DNA of 64,000 nt from Steinernema hermaphroditum (taxonomy: Eukaryota; Nematoda; Chromadorea; Rhabditida; Steinernematidae): assembly GCA_030435675.1 (NCBI GenBank), contig CM059624.1, forward strand, positions 13,478,769 through 13,542,768, written 5' to 3'. Shown here in pieces: positions 45,971 to 55,423 of this stretch. The translations under genes and the position numbers were made by a program. Below the pieces are notes generated by a model. That model searched no databases. It saw only the letters and a program-made list of their open reading frames with translations, and was not told the DNA's origin. Positions within the stretch are counted from its first letter, which is position 1, and each line of letters begins with the position of its first letter.

Positions 45971-48182
45971 TCACTTCAGTGTATCATGAATGTATGCAAT
46001 CCAAAAATGAAGCGTCGCACCCATAGTCCTTGAGTACTTTTCCGAGGTAACCGATCAAACATATGTACGTGTAGTGACGATCGTGTTTGTTAATGTCAAT
46101 CGGAAAACGACAAGTGAAAAGTAGGTTGGCGGTAGACGAATGGGTTAAATATGCGATCGAGCTGTTCGTTCGATTGCGTTCCATTCGATTAGAGTTCTCA
46201 CTGCCGCCCTTTCGGTTAATCGCGCGCGCGTTTAATTCGTCTGTTCGTGTCACTTCCGCGGGTCTTATCTCCAATTGCATTAGGTTCTTATTATCCGGAG
46301 GGTCTAATTTGATAATTGGATGTTTACGGTTCAATACTTGCTAACGACGAATAAAAAAAAAATGAAAAATGGAGATCAAAAGGTCGCCATTTCGATGGAG
46401 AAATTGAACTACGAGTTCAAAGGACGATTCTTAGAGGTGTCCCTCTATCATTAATTGCCTTGCAATAGTTGTCGATGTGCGTCTGTCCCCTCCACTTATC
46501 TCTGTCCGCCATGAGGCTATTCCAAAAAAAATAGAGCTCTCATTTGCCAAGAACTGGGTTGTTCTGGGGGGTCTCCTGATGATGCATGCTCTCGTGTTGG
46601 TCCTCGTTTTGCCTAATCGCATGACTGCCGCCACATCAATTTTCTAGAATCTATAGATTTCTTCGTAGTCGTAACACTTGATATACAAAGAAGGTGAGGG
46701 GCAGAATTGTCTAATGATAATGGTGATCCCAAGCTTGTAAAGAAACTAATACTTTACCCAATATTCAAAATTTAAAATTCGAGTATAAAGGTATTAAAAA
46801 GAATTGTAAGGCTAGCAAGCGATCATGGTTGCTTAGGATCTCAAGGCTAAAGATACAGTACCTCTATGGGGCTCCGTTTCTGCACGCGATGAGCGATGTG
46901 TGTGGTCGTTGCGAACAGACATTTTCTCGGAACGGCAAACGATTCTTTTAGCAACATTTTCACCTTGTATGCATGGAAATGTATGCTTAATTCCATTAAA
47001 AACGACCAGCATTGCGACATCCATTTCGAATCGAGGTTCACGAGTTGGATTTGGATCAGAGCCGTGCAAACCGAGACTTTGAAAAACCGAGAACCACGAG
47101 ATAGAGACCAAATTTAAAATATCGCCGAGACGAGACTGACATCGACTATTGCGATAGATATTTCCGATATCGATATCGACGAGGCCGAGATTTTTCCGAG
47201 ACTAAACTTTATTTTATTCCTCAGTTCCCTCCAGGGACATAATGCACTGCGAGAAATCTTTTTCCCATTGCAAAGGCATGGCTACTTAATCTTGCAGGTC
47301 GTGTCCCGCCGAGTCTCGGCAGTCCGAGACCGTGATTAAAAAAGGGCGAGACTGCACGGCTTAGATCCGATTGCGTCTTCGCCGGTCTTCGCCGGGTACT
47401 GGCGGCTTCGAAGTTCGTATCTAGTTGCACCTTCGTTGGTCTTCAGAGCGTCGGTGACCTTCAGAATTCTCCACCGTTCTTTCTCCACGGTTTAAGCATT
47501 GTACCAAATAGAAAGTGACCCCTGGCGTCCGACATCTTGTTTGTCAGCTGTGAGCAGCATCCGGTCCCTGCCCTGCAAACCCGATACTTTCTACGATCGC
47601 GGGCCCTGTTCATACAATGGACAAGGCCCGTGATCGTAGAATTGATGACCTTTTTTATGACCTTTTTATCCTAAAACTTTTGTCTTCAAATCTCCTACGA
47701 GAAAATAAAAAGTTCAAGTAGGAGCGATTCCAAGTAGCCCTTCTTTGGGACACCGTTCTTTCTCCTCGGTTTAAGCATTGTACGACCCCTTTCGCTAAAC
47801 CCGTTATTCTGCTTCGACGCGGCAGACTTCAAACAAAAACGGTGTTCCCCTAATTTGCCATGAAAAATTGCTGATCCGCCCATGATAAAACGAATGCCGA
47901 GAGTTCACCATACACATTGTTCTTCGTGCGCTCGATCTTAATCGCCGTTCACGCCTCCATTTCTGTTTATTTACGGCTGGCCTGTTAATTTGATCCCATC
48001 GTTTCCCGGGGGAGAACATTGCGCAATTGTTTTTATCGCACGAACTAATCGTTAATTGATTTTTAATTAACCTGCATAAATAATCGCGCGTGGGACTCGT
48101 CGCGTGGATCACCTCAATTCTTGGAGAAGAACCCCATCACCGCAGCCGAAACGATCATCATCTTTTCAGTACTTGATTCATC
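45971..48182. other. Intergenic region with hairpin and direct repeats
   Basis: No gene supported. Recognisable structures are a direct repeat ACCGTTCTTTCTCC(A/T)CGGTTTAAGC at 47,471 and 47,753, several CCGAGAC motifs between 47,030 and 47,345, and the hairpin at 47,590-47,640. The last 250 bp are AT-rich (AATCGTTAATTGATTTTTAA near 48,048) and form the 5' flank of the ground-like gene. Confidence 0.55.
47590..47640. other. Near-perfect 51-bp hairpin
   Basis: TCTACGATCGCGGGCC at the left pairs with GGCCCGTGATCGTAGA at the right, and the pairing continues through CTGTTCAT/ATGGACA-type bases to a loop of a few nucleotides. Only about three mismatched positions occur in roughly 24 pairs, two of which can form G-U pairs in RNA. 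The site could be a small foldback or a precursor-like hairpin RNA. Confidence 0.6.
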
Positions 48183-50449
48183 ATGCTCAGGTTACTACTT
48201 GTTGCCGCCTACTGTGTTCTACACGTCGATTCCAAGTGCTACGGAAGAGGTAAGAGCGAATTTTTGTGACTACTAGTATACTACAAGACTACTATCATCG
48301 AATCAAATAAAAGACTGTACGACAATAGATCCTTGTGGTACAATGGGTCCCTGGGACATTAGAACTGATCATGCAAATTGGGTATTCGACGTCTATGATG
48401 GGGTACTTTGAAAGAACCATATTTGAAAACCTACTCCGTAAAGATATCCTTTAAGGACTGCAGGCCATTTTGCTCGATAATATTGCAAATGTCACAATAG
48501 CCATACTCCAAAAATCCAAATGGAAAACCCAAAAAAGATAACAGATTCAGCTATGTAGCAAAGTCTACGTCTCAGCAGCTGCTTACCCAGTGAACAACAA
48601 CTAGTCGTTTTACCTGTATTTAAAAATTAAACCGGAATGTCACATGATTAGCCGAATGTTACATCTGTGTTACGTTGCATCTCTTGAATGTTACGTCATT
48701 GTAGGAGATGAACGACCAAAATTTTTGAAAAAAAAACAAAACCAAAACATTGCGGTTTTTCCAAAAGCACGCTGTAAACAATTAGACCGTAGAATAATAA
48801 GTTGGCATCAAGCAATGTTTTTTCTCATTCCTAACAGTGAGACAGAGACATTTCAGACAACAGAGATGGAATGTGCGCTAGAATAAAAGAGAATCAATTC
48901 CAAATCCAAGGAGTGCAGATCGTCGAGGCGTCACAAAAGATCCACGAAGACATCGAGGCAAGTTTGTCACTTATGAAGCGTCGTTACACACACTTTCATC
49001 GGTTAATGTGCATCTTAAACAAAATCTGCCAAAAACTTTGGTTACTTAAAACTTTAAAACTTAAACTAGCTTACTAAACTACTAAAAAACTGAAATTTCG
49101 GGTCGGCCAAATCAAGCTCATAAACTTAGCTCTGTAATTGAGCTCTCACGTTTCCCTTTCAGTGGACGACCTTTTAGTTTCTCTGTTCCAGGAAGGTCGC
49201 TACCAACCTCGACGAGAAATCCGTCGCCAAGCGGCCAACTACCAAGACGAAACCCTCAACTACCCTCAAGTTGGAGGTGGCACCGTAGGCCAAATCGATC
49301 AATCGGGATCGGGAGTTGGAGTGGTCGGCCAGTCGGCTCCATCGCTTGGAGAAGGCACTCAAGGCGGAGGAGGAGAGCAGACGGAAAATTTCGGAAGTAC
49401 GTAGGAACACTAACCACCATTGGTGATGGAAATGCATGCACAGGAGGAGACGGGGGTTACGGAGGTGAGGAGACCGGCGGTTCGGCACAGCAGGGACAAC
49501 TTTCCCAAGGCGGCGGCATCGTTGACCAGCTGAGTTTAGGAGCCACCGGTGGAGCTGGCGGGGGAGGGGCCCAAGTGTCGGCTGCTCAGGACGGGGCAGA
49601 CTATGCCGCTGGCCCTCCCGGAAAGAAGGGAAGGGGCAAGAAGGGAAAGAAGGTAGGCTGTGAGATGTGAGTATCGAGTGGTAACGTTCAGGGACAGCAG
49701 CCTCCCGGTGTGGCGCCCAGTGGAGGAGGAGAAGCACCGCTGGGTAAAGGGGCGGCAACTGGCTTCATTTCAAACGTTAAAGACCCTCATAATGTGAGTC
49801 ATTCATGCATTTATTGATGATATTGATACCAATATCAAATCTAGTGGTCAATTTGACAACATACAGTTTTTTTACAGATTCGGCAGGGCAAACAAGGCTC
49901 TCTTGCAAGTGCTATCGTCGGCAAATACTACTACGCCCCAAAACAAGAACTCCCTCTGCCCAAGTGCTTCCACAACCCAACCGGATATGTCTGCTGTAAC
50001 TTTAAGCTGAATTCGATCATGGAGAGCACATACAAAGAGTTGAGAAAGAATCCCAAATTCAATTCTTGCAACGTGGGAGTCATCGCCACAGCTGTACAGA
50101 AGACGTCCGTTTTCATCGCTTATCTTCTCTCATCATTTGGCGCTTTTAAGGGCCGAAAAAGAGTTCAACACGCCTTTCGAAAGCATCGCAGCATTGGAAG
50201 ATTTTGCCCAAAAAGTTCACTTCTCGGGAGATATGGTGTGCAAAATAGAAATCGACGGGAAGTGAGTCAAAATTCGAAAGCATAGACATGCACAAATATA
50301 GGTACATTCTCGCATACGCGACTCCGTATCACGCCGAAAAAGCGCTGGATCCAGAAGTTCTGGCCGGGCACAAGAAGATCGAGGGCGACGGACAAGTGAT
50401 GGAGGGAAGTCTTCTTGGGCCTCGCCACGTCCGTTCCGTGTTTATTTAA
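48183..50449 (+). CDS. Ground-like (GRL) domain secreted protein
   Basis: Eight exons: 48,183-48,249, 48,857-48,957, 49,192-49,396, 49,444-49,652, 49,692-49,793, 49,878-50,104, 50,151-50,261 and 50,302-50,449, giving 389 residues with all phases closing. Residues 1-18 (MLRLLLVAAYCVLHVDSK) are a signal peptide. The middle (about 70-210) is low-complexity, rich in Gly and Gln, and contains a basic patch PGKKGRGKKGKK. The C-terminal third is a nematode ground-like domain: Cys258 and CC267-268 in CFHNPTGYVCC, then NSIMESTYKELR, Cys292 in FNSCNVG, Cys334 in GDMVCKIE and a closing YILAYATPYHAE. GRL proteins are secreted hedgehog-related proteins, mostly linked to cuticle and extracellular matrix. 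The second intron (48,958-49,191) starts GAG|gcaagt, a GC-AG intron; the in-frame read-through offers no GT alternative. Which grl orthologue this is cannot be told. Confidence 0.88.
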
Positions 50450-50515
50450 TGGGGAGCTTACTATCTGTTTTGTTATGAAAGCTTGTATGTATTGTTGTCA
50501 TTCCATAAATATATA

Positions 50516-51024
50516 TCACAGTGAAATGTTTTCGGTCGAAAAAAATGCAGTAAAATCCGTAAGCAGTACTCGCCAACACCGATCGTAGAATGTTCTTGAT
50601 CGAGCCAAATCCTCACCGTAAAATTCAGCGATCATAGGCACAAGACGACCGACCCGCAAGTGGTACGCATAGAAAAGAACAGAATGATGGTCTGCAAGGG
50701 CGATATTGTCTAGACCGTAAACGATCTTCTGCAACTCTTGTAGACAAGAGACAGTTTCCTGTATAATTGTGACGAAAACGATAGTTAACGACTACAACCA
50801 GTACGGCATCTTATGGTCTGGCTCATCGGTTCATCGGAACGCGGTTCATTAGCAAGAGGACCCTTCTTCCCTCTCGCCTTTATGAATAGATGCCTTTTTC
50901 GGCACATGACTGGATAAGGCGCAAGTCTTTGAAAGCCAAAATGGTTTTCGCGCGTTCTTTCAACCACAGCGATTTGCAAATGCTCTCCTTCAGGCACCCA
51001 CCAAGGGCGCTCACTCGTCGACAT
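50516..51024 (-). CDS. Small unknown gene downstream of Enhancer of polycomb (splicing unresolved)
   Basis: The start at 51,024 (MSTSERPWWVPEGEHLQIAV) lies 3 bp after a TTGTGTTTTAG acceptor, about 130 bp past the Enhancer of polycomb stop, the spacing typical of nematode operons. A second open stretch, from about 50,758 after a TTATACAG acceptor, reads ETVSCLQELQKIVYGLDNIA and ends FFSTENISL. It contains no stop for about 80 codons and looks like a genuine C-terminus. I could not find a GT donor that joins the two in frame: all candidates near the end of the first stretch are phase 1, while the second needs phase 0. A GC donor (AAG|gcgaga, about 50,880) would work. No family is recognised for either part. 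Confidence 0.45.
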
Positions 51025-51154
51025 GCACTAAAACACAAGAAGTACAAAAAAAATCACATATGACAATAAGTAAAACAACATATCAAGATTTTAGCAAAGT
51101 AAACAAAATATCTTCAGTCTTCGGAGCCTACAACGGGTGCTTCTCTCCTGGTTC
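51025..51154 (-). promoter_or_regulatory. Possible operon intercistronic region
   Basis: About 130 bp separate the Enhancer of polycomb stop from the next start on the same strand. Read on the minus strand, the segment is T-rich and ends in TGTACTTCTTGTGTTTTAG just before TGCATG, the form expected of a trans-splice acceptor for a downstream operon gene. No canonical AATAAA is seen within it. Confidence 0.4.
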
Positions 51155-53137
51155 CTAGTCATCTTCAAGTTTCTCGATTTGATTGTAGTACGATCTAAAG
51201 AAACCAGAGATTACATGCACTTCTGACCTCTATCCATCCGCTTTGCTGATCCAACGTGGACTTTCAAGGTCGATAAAAACAAGGAACTAATGGAACGTAC
51301 CTCGGTCCCTTGACGACGAACCGTCCGTAGCCGACTTCTACTTCTGATACTTCATCTTTTTTGGACCTTTTCAGCTTCCATGTTCTCAAGCCGCCACGAC
51401 CGAAGAAACATATCTGCGGTGCGGTCTCAAGAATTCTGTCGGAGAATTCATGTTCGGGTGCAAGATGCGTTACTTCGTGTGTGCAATGTGGATCCAAAGG
51501 AGCCTGATACGAGCAGCCCGGTCTCTTGACGAATAAGTACTTCCCGTCGGCCGATGAGCTCTCCAAGGAGCGGCATGTGGATGTAGCGCCGTAGTTGTGC
51601 GGAGAAACCAAGTCGCGATGTGCCTACAAAATCGAGTTCATCAAGCATATTTGCCACAAAAGCCGTACCTTATGAGAGTTGATCCCAAATGTGTGTTCGA
51701 ACTGGGCGAACTGCGCCTGAATTTCCAACTTCCTGGCACGTTCCCTAGTCCTCAGAACATTCACGAGCTTGGCAACCTCAACAAGCTTCTGAGTACGACT
51801 TGCTTCTTCGTCACCCGGGAGACGGTACTTCTGTACTCGAGGCATTTCTTCAGCTTTACTCGAACGTGGTTTCTTCTTCCATGCAGTGAGTACTCTGTCT
51901 TCTACGACTTTCTGAAACCAAAAGTGTCACCAATATGCACAAAATTATATTCTCGCCGTCTTCTTCCCGATCCAGTAGTCGTAGACGTCATGGGCCGCGA
52001 CTTCGTCGAACTCCCACAGGACGTCATCGACTCTATCAGGTGGGCACACGGCTTCCAACTGTTCGAGCTTCTCCATCATGCGTTCAAAATTCAAGAAGGT
52101 GATTCGATCTTCGGGCTGTCTCTGGCCCAGCCACTCCTCGTCCTCTGTGTCAGCGTCGTAGTCTGGAAGTTTCCCTGGAGACTCGGAATCGTCATCATCT
52201 GGAAAATTTTGCATATTAGGATGCGTGATTAGGGAGTGCGGTCAAGCAGTGATCCCATCTTGGACAGGCAAAGACCGCTCGATATCAGCCAGATCTATAA
52301 ATGAAGGCTGCAATAATTTAGACAGTTTTTAGACGTCTATCCCTTAGCAGACTGTGCTCATGCGCATTGCAAATAAGAGCGCTGGCCGGTTGTAAATCTC
52401 TCAAAATCTCTGCGCACACGTTTTAGGGCATCAGGTCGTTGTGAAATCCTGTTTTCTTCCTATTATTTGTTTCCGAAGTGTTCATGTGATCTACTGTACT
52501 TGCCTTCGCTTTGGATCAGTTTTTCTTTGCATACTTTGACCGGGTACACCGCTTTGTAGAACTCCGGGGAGACCAATCGGAAGGTTGGAGTTGGGATTTG
52601 CGGCTTCTTCTCAGAGGAATCGCGACGAGAGAGGATCGCTTGCAGATGCGCCTCCTAAATGACGACGTTGTCATTGTCACGGTGATCGCCTTCCTCCACC
52701 TTCTCTTCCTCTTCATCAACTCCAGTGGGCAACGCCTGGATGCCTCTCTGAGGCGCGTCCCAGCGTGTGAGCTCTTCGGGGAGTTCACCCGTTTCCGGAT
52801 CGGCGTAGTAGACGACGAGGCGCTCGCGGGGCCTGACGCAGCCGGCGCGGAGTGCTCGCGGCTTCGGCTCGAAGCTGGACAGGTCGGTGAGCAACTCTCG
52901 CACCAAGGAGTCGGACCTGGAGCGGCGCCTCTGAGACTTGGGACTCTGAACGAAGCCGTTCTGAGCTAGATATCAGTCGGTGGAGCTTACCTTCTTGAGT
53001 TTCTTTTTGCGCGGTTTCTCACAGAGGTCCTTCTCGTCGAAACGCGTCGGCATGTGGACGACTTTGCGCATCTTGGCGCCGGTGCTGGGGAGGTGCTCCT
53101 TTCGAACCTTCTGAGAGAACTTGTTAGTGGCCAGCAT
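51155..53137 (-). CDS. epc-1: Enhancer of polycomb homologue
   Basis: Seven exons on the minus strand, 52,991-53,137, 52,700-52,960, 52,504-52,654, 51,957-52,198, 51,669-51,911, 51,301-51,623 and 51,155-51,194, give 468 residues. Enhancer of polycomb is a chromatin subunit of the NuA4/TIP60 acetyltransferase complex. The EPL1/EPcA region is recognisable in order: RGIQALPTGVDEEEE then KEAHLQAIL, FRLVSPEFYKAVYP, DYDADTEDEEWL, the FERMMEKLEQLE helix, VYDYWIGKK, the basic coiled helix KLVEVAKLVNVLRTRERARK, and the C-terminal block FVKRPGCSYQAPL through ICFFGRGGLRTW. The first roughly 50 residues are lysine-rich and not part of the family core. The start follows a CCTTTCAG acceptor by 7 bp. Three introns are odd: 52,961-52,990 is only 30 nt, while 52,199-52,503 (AAG|gcaagt) and 51,912-51,956 (ACG|gcgaga) begin with GC. 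The symbol is given by analogy with the C. elegans gene. Confidence 0.88.
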
Positions 53138-53647
53138 TAGTCGTCTGAAAGGAATGTATTCACATAGTTTTTGCTTTTTTTTTCTACAGAAGTATGCGCG
53201 GTTAAACACACGTGTCTAACAGAGTGCCAGTAGCCGTCTTCAATAAAAAACACATTGCAGTTCGAAAGATGGTAAAAATGGACCAATTTCGACACCACAT
53301 TCTACGAGAATGTGGAGGAGCGCGTCTAGACAACGGGAGCTAGAGACAAAGTCTATTGGACTCTTCGTTCGACAGAATTGAACAAGATCAGAGTAAAACT
53401 GGACTTTTTTGGTGAGATCAGTAGAACTTCTGCCGTGAACAATCAACAGTACCCCTTGAGTTCTTCAACGGCCAGAACTGCACTCACAACATACAGCTTC
53501 TTCTCCCAATAGCACCATCACCAATTACAGATATCATAGAGGTTTAAACCTCAAAACCAGGACACCCAGTGACAAGACAAAAACACATATTATTACAAAC
53601 AATCGAATAACATAATTAGTTACAACAATAAACGACTCCTAAATAGA

Positions 53648-54830
53648 CTACCAGCGGCCGATTTCGTCCGCTTTCCGTTCGACGAACTGCTCCAGCTCCT
53701 CTTTGGTGAATCCGGCGTTGGAGAAGTCGAAGTTCCTGAAGCAGTCTTCGACGGCGGTGATGAAGTTCTGGCGCATTTCGGGGTTCCCGCCCTCGTCGTC
53801 GCTCCACTCGCCAAAGTGCTCCTTGGCGCTCTTCTGCAATTCTTCCAAAAGCTTCGACTTTCTCTCGTCTTCGCTGGCGTTCACGAGCTGGCACAACGTC
53901 TCCATGGGCGTGGAGCTGTCCACCATCCGGTGCATGATCAGCGATCCACCGTACTCGAGCGACGGGATCACTAGCTCTTCCGCCACCTGTAATCGAGAGT
54001 CATATCAATGTTGGAGAGAACACTGCTCACATTTATGAGCTCTATTAGCTTGCACAAGTCCATGTCCATGAAGAAAACGTCTCCAAAGTCGGACTGCGCT
54101 ACCAGGAATCCATCGCGCCCGGTGATGTGGCGCTTCTTGTCTAAGCCGGATTTTGCGCTCTGGCAATGTCGGCACCACTCCAAGACCTGGAATGAAAAGA
54201 TAGAGCTCAGGTTTTGGAAAAGTCTGTTTTCTCAAAAATATTGAGCAATTTTCGTGCTACTGTTAGTGATAAACTGAGCCTGCTTTAATCATTGGATTGT
54301 TTGGATTGCAACACGGAATGTCATTGTCACTGAATAACTGGGAAGTAACAACACTGTCAAAACTTGTGTGATCTTTCCATTGGGAAATGTTCTAGAGCGG
54401 TTAAAAGAGGTTCGAGGCCTGTTTGTCAATTACATCTTTTCGGAGAATTTCTGGGATTCACAGTTGTGTATTCCGGCGTGAACTGCCTTTCGGTTTTCAG
54501 AGCTGGAGAGCTATCGCTAATGGGAACCAAAATGAGCTGATATAAAAATCAGAACCAAAGTGAGCTCAAGTATTCAACTCTGAGCAATTCAACAATTTCA
54601 CTCGTATGAAACCAGCAGAATCGCATCCTACCTTCTCAAAGGTCTTTCCATTTCCTTCTTTGAGCTGCAGAAACGCAGTTTTTCGGATATCTAAACAAAA
54701 GCTATTAGAATTATCCAATTCAGCTATACATACCTAGCTGTTTTTTCAGCTTCCCCATCATCAGTGCGCACTCCACGGGCACTCCGAAGTTCTTCCCGTC
54801 GGACGTGATAACAGAAGCGCTACGGCTCAT
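53648..54830 (-). CDS. Skp1-related protein with an internal acidic insertion
   Basis: Four exons on the minus strand, 54,734-54,830, 54,632-54,690, 54,031-54,186 and 53,648-53,986, give 216 residues; the usual length is about 165-175. Skp1 bridges cullin and F-box proteins in SCF ubiquitin ligases. The N-terminal BTB-like fold is visible in SVITSDGKNFGVPVECALMM, then FEKVLEWCRHCQSA, and FFMDMDLCKLIELINVAEEL, which aligns with the Skp1 LFELILAANYLDI helix. The C-terminal F-box-binding region is also recognisable: CFRNFDFSNAGFTKEELEQF and ...DEIGRW, corresponding to KTFNIKNDFTEEEE...ENQW. Between them lie about 45 extra residues, acidic and Ser-rich (ASEDERKSKLLEELQ, GEWSDDEGGN). The start follows a TTGTTTTCAG acceptor. 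Introns are 43, 445 and 44 nt. Nematodes have expanded skr families, and this is a divergent member. Confidence 0.8.
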
Positions 54831-54844
54831 ATCTGCAACGCTGA

Positions 54845-55423
54845 AAACAACAGATAAGTGATCCACTAATCAAGTAAAGCTGATTAAACCAGTCATACTA
54901 TCATTAACACAAAAGAATTACTTAATTCGTGAGGTGTTATGAGAAAACAGGAGGAAATACACAACATAAACTAGGCCAAATTTTCCGGCACCTTACCAAA
55001 AACCAAGAAGTCGAGTGAAATCTGAGCAATTTCACGAGATATTCACGTTGTTTACATATAGCAAATGACGCTGGCATTACGCACTACACTAGGGAAGGCC
55101 AGAATCTGCGTAAATTACGCAGATAAAGCCTGTGCACTGCGGGAAAAGGATCAAAGCGAGTTACAAAATGCACAGCCCAACAATGACGCATATGTCTAGA
55201 ATCCAGGCGTCGATCATTTCGAGACGTAGACGTCTTGAACGGGTAGCAAGGAGCGTGCGTGGATTCGCTCGGAAAAGACTTGAATTTTATGCTCCTGATC
55301 TCCATCAGGAACAGCACTCGCCACACAAAACGCATACCAGCATTCCACAGAAACGGTAAGAAAGACCTGCGCTGAGTCCCGCCACGATCAGCGTTTCGCT
55401 GTGCACGAACCGTTTTTATTACA
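54845..55423. other. Intergenic region between Skp1-related and CHK genes
   Basis: A basic open frame on the plus strand (about 55,132-55,359, with RRRRLERVARSVRGFARKRL) has protein-like composition but no start context, paralogue or known motif; I do not call it a gene. Nothing else stands out. Confidence 0.45.

Noticed and set aside
49174..49758. 194-codon minus-strand open frame
   Set aside because: It is antisense to the Gly-rich exons of the ground-like gene and spans their introns; GC-rich repeats keep it open by chance.
52511..52969. 152-codon plus-strand open frame
   Set aside because: It is antisense to Enhancer of polycomb exons that match the family, so it is a shadow.
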